From: Spirochaetales bacterium
Lineage (GTDB): Bacteria; Spirochaetota; Spirochaetia; Treponematales; Treponemataceae
Direction: 5' to 3'
DNA: 64,000 bases
Assembly: GCA_029098225.1 (NCBI GenBank)
Contig: JAQXNX010000003.1
Location: forward strand, 1-64,000
Shown: one piece after another, positions 52,434-61,043 of the stretch
Numbering within the stretch: position 1 is the first letter of the stretch
How the letters are laid out: each line of letters begins with the position of its first letter
Notes under the pieces: generated by a model
What the model saw: the letters and a program-made list of their open reading frames with translations, nothing else
What the model was told of the DNA's origin: nothing
Databases searched by the model: none
Made by a program: the position numbers and the translations under genes

Positions 52434-53411
52434 TTATTCGTCTTCAAAGGTAAAATCTTTCAGGAAAAATTCTGGAACAACAGCAGAACCGTTTAATCTT
52501 ACTTCCCAATGAAGGTGAGGACCTGTTGCTAAACCTGTCGCTCCTGATTTTCCTATTAATTCTCCCTGCTTTACCATTTGACCTTCTTCTACCTTTAATT
52601 CACTTAAATGATAGTAAAGACTGTAAAGACCAGGAAGATGTTCAATTACCACACTGTAACCGGTAGAAATCCGGTTTTCTGCTAAAACAACCTTTCCATC
52701 TGAGCATGCATGAACTTCTGTTCCTGTAGGCACCCCATAATCATTTCCGTAGTGAAGGCTTGTAGATGATTTTCCATTTGAATATGCGTAAACTCTTCTG
52801 TCGCCGCAATAAGCTGTATATCTTTGCGAAACAGTTGGAGTCGTGAATTTCTTTAAGGAGAATATGTCATTAGAAAGATATGAAAAAAGAATATCATTCA
52901 ATTTTTCAATTTGAGCAGTTCGTTCAGGACTTGTATCTGTTTTAATTGCTGTATTAGCCTCGTTCAGTTCAATTACCTCTTTATTAAATTCTCGATTTTT
53001 GTATGTTGATGGCAGAATAAATTCCTGAACTTCATCTTCAGAAATTGAGAAAATAACTTTTAAAGAATAATTTCCTTCTGTAGTAAGCCAGAGAGAAACT
53101 GGAATTCCACATAAAAATTCTGTCGGCTGTGTTTTTTTATTTTTAGTAATTGAATAGAATGGTGCTTTATCTAAAACATTTTTTCCGTCCTGTATAAGCT
53201 GCAGAGTAGCCTTGAACTGGTTTGTATCATATTTCTTTTTATTGTTTTTGGGAATGGATATGTTCATCCTTACAAAAATAGCATCGCCTGGAGTTATAGT
53301 GTCGTTATATTTAACGCTTAGTGTGTAGTTTTCTGATTGAAAGGCTGCAGTCGCCGCATTCAATGAAAAGAACATCAAAAAAGAAAGAAACAAAACTACA
53401 ATTTTTTTCAT
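52434..53411 (-). CDS. M23-family (LytM-like) metallopeptidase
   Basis: M23 peptidases cleave peptidoglycan cross-bridges, or act as non-catalytic activators of amidases. A signal peptide covers residues 1-19 (FFSLNAATA). Residues 20-190 form a beta-rich exported domain of unknown type. The LytM domain has the first zinc ligands in SLHYGNDYGVPTGTEVHA (HxxxD) and the second pair in GPHLHWEVRLNG (HxH), so it looks catalytically competent. At 325 aa it is ordinary. It follows recJ by 11 nt, so it probably ends the recO-pdp-recJ operon. Confidence 0.9.
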   Translation of the reverse strand: MKKIVVLFLSFLMFFSLNAATAAFQSENYTLSVKYNDTITPGDAIFVRMNISIPKNNKKKYDTNQFKATLQLIQDGKNVLDKAPFYSITKNKKTQPTEFLCGIPVSLWLTTEGNYSLKVIFSISEDEVQEFILPSTYKNREFNKEVIELNEANTAIKTDTSPERTAQIEKLNDILFSYLSNDIFSLKKFTTPTVSQRYTAYCGDRRVYAYSNGKSSTSLHYGNDYGVPTGTEVHACSDGKVVLAENRISTGYSVVIEHLPGLYSLYYHLSELKVEEGQMVKQGELIGKSGATGLATGPHLHWEVRLNGSAVVPEFFLKDFTFEDE

Positions 53412-53422
53412 ACAAACTCCTG

Positions 53423-55579
53423 TCAGCAGCTACTGCTTATGCAGTCTTTTATTATTAACTGTTTTACCTGATTTCCCTTAAAATTATTTATATCAAGATT
53501 ATATACGATATCGTATTTTTTTCCAACAAATATCTCTTTTCCAAGTTTTCCAGCCTCGCTCCAATACACAGCTGGAATTTTAAATTTTCCTGTATCAAAA
53601 GAAAGCTTAAGATGGAACGGTTCTTTTTTTCCGATAATTGCTGCATCGCACAGCGTTACAGCCTGGCTCATAAAAAGCAGCTCTTTATTTTCGTTTCCAT
53701 ATGGAGAGAATTTTTCTATTAAATCAAAAAGATCCGGATTTAAATAATTAAGCGGAATCTGAGCATCCAGAGCCTGTTCATTAATTTTGTTCTGCTTGTC
53801 AATATTTTTTATGTTTTGTTTTACGGCGTTTAGAAAAACTTCAAGCTTATCTTCTGAAAAACTAAAACCTGATGCAAAATCATGGCCGCCATAATTTATA
53901 AAAATATCTCCAAGACTTTCAAGAAAAAGTGTAGAATTAAAGTTCCCGAAACTTCTCATTGAGCCGCAGTAAGTATTACCGATTTTTGAAATTATTATTG
54001 ATGGAACAGAAAAATCCTGCATAATTTTTGCAGCAATTAAGCCGGTAAGGCCTTTATTAATTTCTTCATCAACAATTATGCAGAGCTTTTCTTCGTTTTC
54101 CTGAATGCTTTGCTCAACTCTTTTCTGGATTTTTTTTGCAGACAGAGCCACCATAGATTTACGCTCTTCATTTAATTCAAATATCTGTTGAGCAAGCATT
54201 TCTCGTTCATCTTCACTTTCACTAAGAAGTAATTTTAATGCTTTATCTGCCTGACCCATTCTTCCTGCTGCATTTAAAGAAGGAATTACTGTCCAGGATA
54301 AATCAGAGGCTGTAAGATTATCTGTCCTTAGATTCAGTTTTAAAAATAATTCTGCAATACCGTTACAGGCTCCAAATTTTTTAAATGAGCTTATTCCGTT
54401 TTTTACAAAAAGTCTGTTTTCATTTTTCATAGGCATGATGTCTGCAAGAGCTGCAAGAGCCACCAGCTGCATTTCTTCGTTCTCTATTTTTACGGAATCT
54501 GAATTTTTTGAATTAATAAGCAGATTGCAGTAGGTTATGTATAAATTAGAAAGACCTTTTAAAATTGATTTTTCATCTTCATTATATTTTGCAAGTGTAG
54601 ACATTTTTGAAATCTGAAGCGCAGTCTTTTTATTTATAGAAGGAATGAGCTTAGAAATTTCTGAAGATAAATCCATTATAGAAAAATCAATTCCATTTCC
54701 AAAAATATTTTTAAGAATGCTTTTTGTTTCTGAAGCATTCCATGCATAAATAACCTGATTAGATAAAAAGCTTAAAAGTTTTAAATCATAAATTGAAGAT
54801 TGTTTTGAACCTTCTGAATCAAAAGAAATTTTTTCTCTAAGAGATTTTGTCTGAATAAGATTTTTTATTTTAATACATTCAGCCCAGATACATTTATTCT
54901 GATTGTCTTCCTCCAGATTTAAAATACAAATTTCTGCATTGTAAAGCGGAGTCTGGGAAAATCTTAGTGCTTTTGAAATTTTATAGGCAATTGCTGCTCC
55001 CGAAATATCGCAGAAAGGGTAGCCGCTGTCTGGAAGTTTGGGGTCTAAAATTATTATTGCTTCTGGAAGAATTTCGCGCGGATTATGATGATCAGTTACT
55101 ATTACTTCAACACCAAGATCATTTGCATGATGAATTTCTTCTATATTTGAAATTCCGCAGTCAACGGTAATTATAAGAGTTCCATCCTGTGCAGCAAAAT
55201 CGTCTATAGCTTCTATAGATAGACCGTAAGCATCGTCGCCTAATGGAATTCTCCATTGAACATCAATGCCCATTCTTTTAAGCTGAGAATACAATATTGC
55301 TGTGCTTGTTATTCCGTCTACATCTTTATCGCCGAATATTAAAACTTTTTCGCCTTCTTCCTTTGCCTGAAGAATTCTTTCTACAACATCTTCCATTACA
55401 TTAAAAGTAAAACACTGATGCTGAAATCTTAAATCCTCTTCTAAATAATATAATAGTTCTTTTCCCTCTGTAATTCCCCGGCGAACAAAAATTGCCGCAA
55501 GCAATTCAGATAAATTAAAATTATCGCAAAGAGGTTTTATCTGTTGTTGAGTAACTGAAGTTTTTTTCCAGACTGCCAT
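53423..55579 (-). CDS. recJ: Single-stranded-DNA exonuclease RecJ
   Basis: RecJ is a 5'-3' ssDNA exonuclease of recombination and mismatch repair. DHH-family metal motifs are present: IFGDKDVDGITSTAIL, IITVDCGISN, VTDHHNPRE, and LNAAGRMGQADKAL. The DHHA1 part carries the GGHDFASGFSF glycine-rich motif, followed by an OB-like C-terminus. At 718 aa it is longer than E. coli RecJ (577), with an insertion around residues 215-345 (Ser/Asn/Lys-rich). It starts 2 nt after the phosphorylase gene stop. Confidence 0.93.
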   Translation of the reverse strand: MAVWKKTSVTQQQIKPLCDNFNLSELLAAIFVRRGITEGKELLYYLEEDLRFQHQCFTFNVMEDVVERILQAKEEGEKVLIFGDKDVDGITSTAILYSQLKRMGIDVQWRIPLGDDAYGLSIEAIDDFAAQDGTLIITVDCGISNIEEIHHANDLGVEVIVTDHHNPREILPEAIIILDPKLPDSGYPFCDISGAAIAYKISKALRFSQTPLYNAEICILNLEEDNQNKCIWAECIKIKNLIQTKSLREKISFDSEGSKQSSIYDLKLLSFLSNQVIYAWNASETKSILKNIFGNGIDFSIMDLSSEISKLIPSINKKTALQISKMSTLAKYNEDEKSILKGLSNLYITYCNLLINSKNSDSVKIENEEMQLVALAALADIMPMKNENRLFVKNGISSFKKFGACNGIAELFLKLNLRTDNLTASDLSWTVIPSLNAAGRMGQADKALKLLLSESEDEREMLAQQIFELNEERKSMVALSAKKIQKRVEQSIQENEEKLCIIVDEEINKGLTGLIAAKIMQDFSVPSIIISKIGNTYCGSMRSFGNFNSTLFLESLGDIFINYGGHDFASGFSFSEDKLEVFLNAVKQNIKNIDKQNKINEQALDAQIPLNYLNPDLFDLIEKFSPYGNENKELLFMSQAVTLCDAAIIGKKEPFHLKLSFDTGKFKIPAVYWSEAGKLGKEIFVGKKYDIVYNLDINNFKGNQVKQLIIKDCISSSC

Positions 55580-55581
55580 TC

Positions 55582-56946
55582 TTATTCTTCGCTTGTGATT
55601 TTTTTGAAAATTATCGGTTCAACTTTAATTTCGTTTTCTGAATAAGAAACAGCGTCTTCTAATTGCTCCAATGCTTTTCCAAGACAATCGTTGTCTTTTC
55701 CATATATTTCCATTATTATTTCGTCTTTGTTTACAAAGCAGCCTTCAGTTTTATTAAAAATAATTCCGGCATCAAAACAGACTTTATCTGTAGTTTTATT
55801 TCTACCGACTCCAAGATTAACTCCGGCGACTCCTGTTTTATAAGCATCAATTTTAATGTATCCGCTTTGTTTTGCTTTTAAAACTGTTTTGAATGGAGAA
55901 CGTCTTTTTCCTAATTGAGAAATCAGTTTTTCCTTGTTTCCACCCTGAGCTTCCACATTTTCATAGAATTTTTCCAGAGCTTTTCCGCTTTCTACCGCTT
56001 CTATACATTTTTTTTCTGCAGCTTCTAGATTTTCTGCAAGACCAGCCATGTAAAGCATTTCAGCTGCAAGTGCATAGGTTACGTTCATAACATCTGCCGG
56101 TCCTTTGCCTTCAAGACATTCTATTGATTCTTCAATTTCAAGGAAATTTCCTGTTTTCAATCCAAGAGGAGTTTCCATAGATGTAATTAATGCAACAGCT
56201 TTTTTACCCATTGTTTTGGCAGTCTGTACAAGTGAAGTTGCAAGAAGACATGCATCAGCTTTTGATTTCATGAATGCACCGCTTCCAAATTTTACATCAA
56301 ATACAAGTCCGTCTGAACCTTCGGCAACTTTTTTTGAAAGAATACTTGCCGTAATTAATGGAATAGATTCAACAGTTCCTGTTACGTCTCGAAGTGCATA
56401 AAGAATTTTATCTGCAGGTGCAATATGTTCTGTCTGACCAATCATGGAATAGCCGTTTTCATTTACCATCTGCATGAATTTTTCTTCTGATAAATCTGTT
56501 CTATAGCCTTCAATTGATTCAAGCTTATCTAGAGTGCCGCCTGTATGTCCAAGTGCTCTTCCACTCATCATAGGGTCCCGCAAACCGCAGGCAGAAACAA
56601 TTGCCGCAAGAGGAAGTGAAATTTTATCTCCAACTCCACCTGTAGAGTGTTTGTCTACATAAAATATATCTGGATTTTTGTTATCTTTATGGAAGTTGAT
56701 TACGTCGCCTGAATGCAGCATTGCATTTGTTAAATAGCCGGTTTCTTCAAAAGTCATTCCATTAAAGAAAATAGCCATAAGCCATGCAGAAAGCTGATAG
56801 TCTGGAATAGTTTTATTAACACAGCCTTCTACCATAAATTCAATTTCTTCTTTTGTGTTTGGCTGTGAACCTGTTAGAATTTTTTCTCCGTCTGGTTGAG
56901 TAACGAAAAATCCTCTTTTTTTAATAATGATATCTGTAGCTCTCAT
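55582..56946 (-). CDS. Pyrimidine-nucleoside (thymidine) phosphorylase
   Basis: This enzyme cleaves pyrimidine nucleosides with phosphate, feeding salvage. The family signature SGRALGHTGGTLDKLESI is intact, with the phosphate-binding loop DKHSTGGVGDK and the glycine-rich region VKFGSGAFM. At 454 aa it is close to both DeoA and Pdp; the two cannot be separated confidently by eye, so I give no symbol. Its ATG overlaps the recO stop by 4 nt. Placement between recO and recJ joins nucleoside salvage to DNA repair in one transcript. Confidence 0.92.
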   Translation of the reverse strand: MRATDIIIKKRGFFVTQPDGEKILTGSQPNTKEEIEFMVEGCVNKTIPDYQLSAWLMAIFFNGMTFEETGYLTNAMLHSGDVINFHKDNKNPDIFYVDKHSTGGVGDKISLPLAAIVSACGLRDPMMSGRALGHTGGTLDKLESIEGYRTDLSEEKFMQMVNENGYSMIGQTEHIAPADKILYALRDVTGTVESIPLITASILSKKVAEGSDGLVFDVKFGSGAFMKSKADACLLATSLVQTAKTMGKKAVALITSMETPLGLKTGNFLEIEESIECLEGKGPADVMNVTYALAAEMLYMAGLAENLEAAEKKCIEAVESGKALEKFYENVEAQGGNKEKLISQLGKRRSPFKTVLKAKQSGYIKIDAYKTGVAGVNLGVGRNKTTDKVCFDAGIIFNKTEGCFVNKDEIIMEIYGKDNDCLGKALEQLEDAVSYSENEIKVEPIIFKKITSEE

Positions 56947-57716
56947 AGAATTCCCACCCCAGTATTAATAGTATTTATTTTTTGTCCAATACTGTTCTCC
57001 AGCATTTTGAACATTATGATTCTAATTTCTTCATAAGATTCTTTAGAAATAACAATATTTCTTACTTCCTTTGGAGAAAGATTAGTTATACTGTCCAGAT
57101 AATTTATTGCTTCCTTTTGTAATTTATATAAATGCCCTGCATTTACAGAATTTCCTAAAGATTCAGTCCTTTCCCTTACACAGTTTTCGCAATAAAAAAT
57201 GTTGTTTAAATCATTATAATATGAATTTTCAAGATTGCAAGAGCACATATTACAATGTTTTACATCAGGCTGAACACCAAGCAGACCTATGAATCTCCAT
57301 AAAAATCTTATGAGTCCTAGACGGCTTTGTTCTTCGCTGCATAGTTCCATGCCATCAAGAAAACCGCTTATAATTTTATAACATTCTTCATTGCTTCCGG
57401 CGCACTTAGTTTTTATGGCAAGTTCAGCTGCAAGATTTGCAGCATAGGTTTTAAATAGGTTTTTAGAAAATGATTCATGAAAATTCTTTACATCAAAATC
57501 CGTAATTTTTGACTGCTTTTTATCCGGATTTTCATAAAGATAGATAATTCCGCTGTTCCATAAAGAAACAAGAGATTTTAATTTGCTTTTAGGACCGCCG
57601 TAAAGCGTTGCGTAAGAAATTCCAAGCTCCTTAGATAAAACCGTCACGGAAAAATTATTTTCTCCCGACGGTTTTATAGAGACAATTGTTGCATAGTAAG
57701 AATGAGTTCTATTCAT
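56943..57716 (-). CDS. recO: DNA repair protein RecO
   Basis: RecO helps RecF/RecR load RecA and anneals ssDNA. The 257-aa protein has the N-terminal OB fold (TVLSKELGISYATLYGGPKS) and a helical domain. A zinc site (HCNMCSC with FYCENC, CxxC...CxxC) sits at about residues 158-182. Overall sequence is divergent, which is usual for RecO. I use the ATG at 57716; an in-frame GTG precedes it directly. It heads a minus operon with the phosphorylase, recJ and the M23 peptidase. Confidence 0.85.
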   Translation of the reverse strand: MNRTHSYYATIVSIKPSGENNFSVTVLSKELGISYATLYGGPKSKLKSLVSLWNSGIIYLYENPDKKQSKITDFDVKNFHESFSKNLFKTYAANLAAELAIKTKCAGSNEECYKIISGFLDGMELCSEEQSRLGLIRFLWRFIGLLGVQPDVKHCNMCSCNLENSYYNDLNNIFYCENCVRERTESLGNSVNAGHLYKLQKEAINYLDSITNLSPKEVRNIVISKESYEEIRIIMFKMLENSIGQKINTINTGVGIL

Positions 57717-57774
57717 CACTTATAATATGAACTTATCTTTGCAAAAAAGGAAGTTATTTTATAATTTTTTTTAA

Positions 57775-58491
57775 TTATTTTTTTTGTCCATAATAAGCAT
57801 TAGGACCATGCTTTCTCATATAATGCTTATTGATTATATAATCAGGAAGTTCCTTCGCTTTTGGATTTATTAATAATGTGTTCATGGCCATTCTGCAGAT
57901 TTCTTCCATAACTGTGGCATTATACACAGCTTTTTCTGCAGTTTCTCCCCATGCAAAAGGTCCGTGTCCTCCACAAAGAACCATATTAACTTCCGATGGA
58001 TTTAATTTTTCTTTATCAAAGTGAGAAATAATTAAATTCCCGGTTTCTTTTTCGTAATCTTTTTCTACAGCAGCTTTAGAAAGATATGGTGTGCATGGAA
58101 TTTTTGTCTGAATATGATCTGCATGAGTTGTACCGAACAAAGGAACTGACTGTACAGCCTGAGCCCAGCTTACTGCAAAAGTTGAATGAGTATGAATAAT
58201 TCCGCCAATCTTAATTTTTCGATTATCTGCAAATTCCTTATATAAAACTGCATGAGTTGGAGTATCTGAAGAAGGATTAAGGTCTCCATCAACAACTTTT
58301 CCATCCAGATTTACAATTACCATACTCTCAGGAGTTAATTCTTCGTATGGAACTCCTGAAGGCTTAATTGCAAATACTTTTTCATCTGCGTCATAAGCAG
58401 AAACATTTCCCCATGTATACAGCGCAAGATGATTAGCTGGAATTTTCATGTTAGCCTTATAGGCTTCGTTTCTAATTTTTTCGTATTTCAT
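57775..58491 (-). CDS. araD: L-ribulose-5-phosphate 4-epimerase
   Basis: AraD-type class II aldolase-fold epimerase converting L-ribulose 5-phosphate to D-xylulose 5-phosphate. Family motifs are LYTWGNVSA, AIKPSGVPYEEL and LNPSSDTPTHAVLY. The zinc-binding pair is in IIHTHSTFAVSWAQA, with the third His in CGGHGPFAWG, and the C-terminal end is HYMRKHGPNAYYGQ. The ATG at 58491 aligns with known AraD starts; a GTG at 58515 would add eight residues. It follows the FGGY kinase and forms its operon. UlaF/SgbE paralogues share these motifs, so the pathway (arabinose, ascorbate or xylulose) is an inference. Confidence 0.9.
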   Translation of the reverse strand: MKYEKIRNEAYKANMKIPANHLALYTWGNVSAYDADEKVFAIKPSGVPYEELTPESMVIVNLDGKVVDGDLNPSSDTPTHAVLYKEFADNRKIKIGGIIHTHSTFAVSWAQAVQSVPLFGTTHADHIQTKIPCTPYLSKAAVEKDYEKETGNLIISHFDKEKLNPSEVNMVLCGGHGPFAWGETAEKAVYNATVMEEICRMAMNTLLINPKAKELPDYIINKHYMRKHGPNAYYGQKK

Positions 58492-58519
58492 ATTTTTCCC
58501 GGCAGTTTTTGCCACCCCT

Positions 58520-60133
58520 TTATTTTAAAGATTCTACAGCTGCTTTTTCAATTGCAAGACAGTTTTTATAGCGTTCAAGGAATATTTCAAAGGATTCTGA
58601 AATATCTTTGTCCACATCTGTTGTTGTAATTTTTGAAGAAGCAAAAATTTTGTCGTTAAGGAAGTCTGCAAGTGCAATAAAAGAATTTGAATTGCAGAAA
58701 TCGCTGTAAATTGCAAGAATAGCCATTCCCCAAGGTCCGCCTTCTCCTGCATTTTCGGTAATATTTATTTTTGTCTTTAAAGCTGCAGCCATATATTTAC
58801 AGCCGGCTTCTGTTTTAAAATATCCGCCAGCTCCGGTCATAGAATCAATTTTTACCTGTTCATTATAAAGAATATCCATTCCTATTCTTAATGCACCTAA
58901 GGAACTGAACATCTGACTGCGCATAAAGTTTGCAAGTGTAAAATTGGCATTTTCACTTCTGGCAAACAAAGGTCTTCCGGAAGAGAAATTTGTAATAGAT
59001 TCACCGCTTAAATAGTTGTAAGAAATGAGTCCTCCGCAATCTTTATCTGCTTCAAGAGACTTCATGATAAGAGTATCAAAGTATTTGCCTGCTGGAATAT
59101 CTTTATTTCCTGTAATTTCTTCAACAGCAGACTTTATAAAGTTAACCCAGTAGTTATGCTCGCCTGTACAGTTATTTGCGTGAACCATTGCAACGTCCTC
59201 GGCATCAGGAGTCGTAACAACATCAATAATTCCGTTGTAGCTTTTTTGAAGAGCTTTTTCCAGAACAACCATTGCAAAAACAGAAGTTCCTGCACTAATA
59301 TTTCCGGTTTTCTGTTTTACAGCGTTTGTCGCAACCATACCAGTTCCAGCATCACCTTCAGGAGGGCAGAGAAGTGTTCCGGATGCTAAATCTCCATCTT
59401 TGTCTAAGAAAGCAGCTCCTTTTTGAGAAAGAGAGCCTGCTTTTTCTCCTGATAAAAGAATCTTTGGGAAGACATCGTTTATTTTTATATTTAATTCTTT
59501 AACCTTAGGAAGATTTTCAAATTTCTGGCAGAATTCTTCGTTATATACAGCTGATTTTTTATCTGCTGATTTTGTAATCGGGAACATACCGCTGGCATCG
59601 CCGGCTCCGATTACCTTTTGCTGAGTGAGAAGATAATGAATATAAGCTGCAAGTGTCATAACATAACTTATATTTTTAACATGCTCTTCTTTATTTAGAA
59701 TTGCCTGATATAAATGCGAAACAGACCATCTTTCTGGAACAGGGAAATTGAAAAGCTCAGAAAGTTCTTCAGAAGCTTCTTTTGTAATTGTATTTCTCCA
59801 GGTTCTGAAAGGAACTAAAAGATTATCGTTTTTGTCAAAAGCAAGATATCCATGCATCATGGCAGAAATTCCCATTGCCTTGATATTTTTTAAGACAACT
59901 CCATATCTGCTTAAAACATTTTTTTTCAAATCTGCATAGCAGTCTTGTAAGCCCTGATGTATCAATTCAAGAGGATAAGTCCATATTCCATCTTTTAACT
60001 GGTTTTCCCATGTAAAACTGCCTTCTGCAAGCGGTTTTGCATTGCTGTCTGTTAAACATGCCTTAATTCGTGTAGAACCGAATTCCAATCCTAAATATAC
60101 ATTTCCATCTTCAATAAGTTTTTTTTCATTCAT
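58520..60133 (-). CDS. FGGY-family carbohydrate kinase (probable ribulokinase)
   Basis: FGGY kinases phosphorylate pentuloses and other sugars. The N-terminal ATPase-fold signature is VYLGLEFGSTRIKACL, and the second domain carries CPPEGDAGTGMVATNA and ISAGTSVFAMVVL. The C-terminal adenosine motif is SMTGAGGYFKTEAG, with GEGGPWGMAIL. At 537 aa it matches ribulokinase-size members. Because araD follows directly, L-ribulose is the most likely substrate, but L-xylulose or another ketose fits too. The ATG at 60133 has a TATAAT (60141-60146) only 7 nt upstream and no ribosome site; a TTG at 60139 is an alternative start. Confidence 0.85.
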   Translation of the reverse strand: MNEKKLIEDGNVYLGLEFGSTRIKACLTDSNAKPLAEGSFTWENQLKDGIWTYPLELIHQGLQDCYADLKKNVLSRYGVVLKNIKAMGISAMMHGYLAFDKNDNLLVPFRTWRNTITKEASEELSELFNFPVPERWSVSHLYQAILNKEEHVKNISYVMTLAAYIHYLLTQQKVIGAGDASGMFPITKSADKKSAVYNEEFCQKFENLPKVKELNIKINDVFPKILLSGEKAGSLSQKGAAFLDKDGDLASGTLLCPPEGDAGTGMVATNAVKQKTGNISAGTSVFAMVVLEKALQKSYNGIIDVVTTPDAEDVAMVHANNCTGEHNYWVNFIKSAVEEITGNKDIPAGKYFDTLIMKSLEADKDCGGLISYNYLSGESITNFSSGRPLFARSENANFTLANFMRSQMFSSLGALRIGMDILYNEQVKIDSMTGAGGYFKTEAGCKYMAAALKTKINITENAGEGGPWGMAILAIYSDFCNSNSFIALADFLNDKIFASSKITTTDVDKDISESFEIFLERYKNCLAIEKAAVESLK

Positions 60134-60140
60134 AAACAAT

Positions 60141-60146
60141 ATTATA
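60141..60146 (-). promoter_or_regulatory. -10 hexamer of the kinase-araD operon
   Basis: Perfect TATAAT on the minus strand, 7 nt before the ATG at 60133, with TTTAAA 17 bp upstream. This gives a very short or absent 5' leader. Confidence 0.5.
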
Positions 60147-60220
60147 ATACATAAAGTGAAATATTTAAATAAATTAATTAAACGTTTAACTAATTTTTTA
60201 TATTAATTTTTTATATAAAA

Positions 60221-60348
60221 AACAAATAAACGTGAACGTAAGCAGAGCTGAAAAACGCTTGTTACCTGGTACGAATCACAAGTACAATGGTTTCCTAAAC
60301 GGGTAACACTGTGTTTTTTCAGAAACTCTGAAGTGGAAGTTCATTTGT
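60221..60348. ncRNA. Candidate structured RNA element (multi-stem, three-way junction)
   Basis: Nested complementary segments fold into one compact structure. P0: ACAAAT (60222-60227) and GAAC (60234-60237) with GTTCATTTGT (60339-60348). P1: CAGAG (60243-60247) with CTCTG (60326-60330). P2: CTGAAAAAC (60248-60256) with GTTTTTTCAG (60313-60322). P3: GTTACC (60261-60266) with GGTAAC (60302-60307). P4: GTAC/GTAC (60269-60272, 60282-60285). P5: GTTT/AAAC (60290-60293, 60297-60300). It is less AT-rich than its surroundings and contains no ORF. Strand is undecided: plus would put it upstream of the lipoprotein gene at 60475, minus upstream of the kinase promoter. It matches no riboswitch class I can recall. 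Confidence 0.4.
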
Positions 60349-60474
60349 ATTCATATCACCAATTATGAATCATAAAATTTTAAAAACTTGCATAATTCAT
60401 AATAATCAAATAAAATATAAAAACTGTTTGATTGTTCTTGATTTTTATCTATATTTATTAATGGGAGATTATAT
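60349..60474. other. AT-rich intergenic region upstream of the small lipoprotein
   Basis: Together with 60140-60348 this is a 335-bp gene-free interval between divergent genes. It holds an imperfect inverted repeat (ATTATGAAT near 60362 and ATTCATAAT near 60394) and a possible promoter, TTGATT, 16 bp, TATATT, about 20 nt before the ATG at 60475. Confidence 0.35.
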
Positions 60475-60756
60475 ATGAAAAAGTTTGGATTTATTTCTTC
60501 TTTAATTGCAATGAGTTTCCTTCTTATTTGTGGCCTTTTTACTTCTTGTGAATCTACAAGTATTGAAGATATAGAGGATAGAATTTCTGTTATGGAAGAA
60601 ATTCTGGAAGATTTTGATAATGTTGACGAAGATGTGTTTACAAAAAAATCTTTAGAGAAAGTTCAAAAAAATAAGCAGAAATTAGAAAAGAAGCTGGAAA
60701 AAGAGCAGAAAAGACTTGAAGCTGCTAAGGAAAAATTAGCAAAAAAGCAGAATTAA
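60475..60756 (+). CDS. Small coiled-coil lipoprotein
   Basis: A 93-aa lipoprotein with signal MKKFGFISSLIAMSFLLICG and lipobox LFTSC (Cys at 25). The mature part is a short acidic segment followed by a Lys/Glu/Leu coiled coil (LEKVQKNKQKLEKKLEKEQK). The plan resembles Lpp-like or envelope-spacer lipoproteins, though no family is proven. A GGGAG ribosome site precedes the ATG. It lies just downstream of the candidate structured RNA and just upstream of rpoZ, with its own probable promoter. Confidence 0.8.
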   Translation: MKKFGFISSLIAMSFLLICGLFTSCESTSIEDIEDRISVMEEILEDFDNVDEDVFTKKSLEKVQKNKQKLEKKLEKEQKRLEAAKEKLAKKQN

Positions 60757-60848
60757 GTCAAATCACATAAGATCAGGCTTAGACTTATAATTGACAAATA
60801 TCTTCATATTATTATATAATAATTCAATTAAATTTAATGGGGGCATAT

Positions 60849-61043
60849 ATGATTTTTCCTTTGGAAAAGCTTACTGAATTTAATGGCAATATATATGAAA
60901 TTACTGTAGCAGCTAGTTTGCGGGCTTATCAGATGGCTAAAGTTAATGATCCTGAGATTGAAGAAAATCAGGGAAAGGTTGTTTGTGCTGCAGCCAGACA
61001 GCTTTTTAATGGGAAAGTAACATATAGAATTGAACAAGCATAA
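60849..61043 (+). CDS. rpoZ: RNA polymerase omega subunit
   Basis: Omega assists assembly of RNA polymerase beta'. The 64-aa protein has the family pattern: FPLEKL, then NIYEITVAASLRAYQMA, and VVCAAARQLFNGKVTYRIE. I place the start at the ATG at 60849 (MIFPLEKL), which has a GGGGG ribosome site at 60839-60843; an ATG at 60837 would put that site inside the gene. The gene overlaps the miaA start by 14 nt. Confidence 0.88.
   Translation: MIFPLEKLTEFNGNIYEITVAASLRAYQMAKVNDPEIEENQGKVVCAAARQLFNGKVTYRIEQA

Noticed and set aside
60221-60348. tRNA or known riboswitch
   Set aside because: No TpsiC-like arm, acceptor stem or CCA; core motifs of the riboswitch classes I know are absent.
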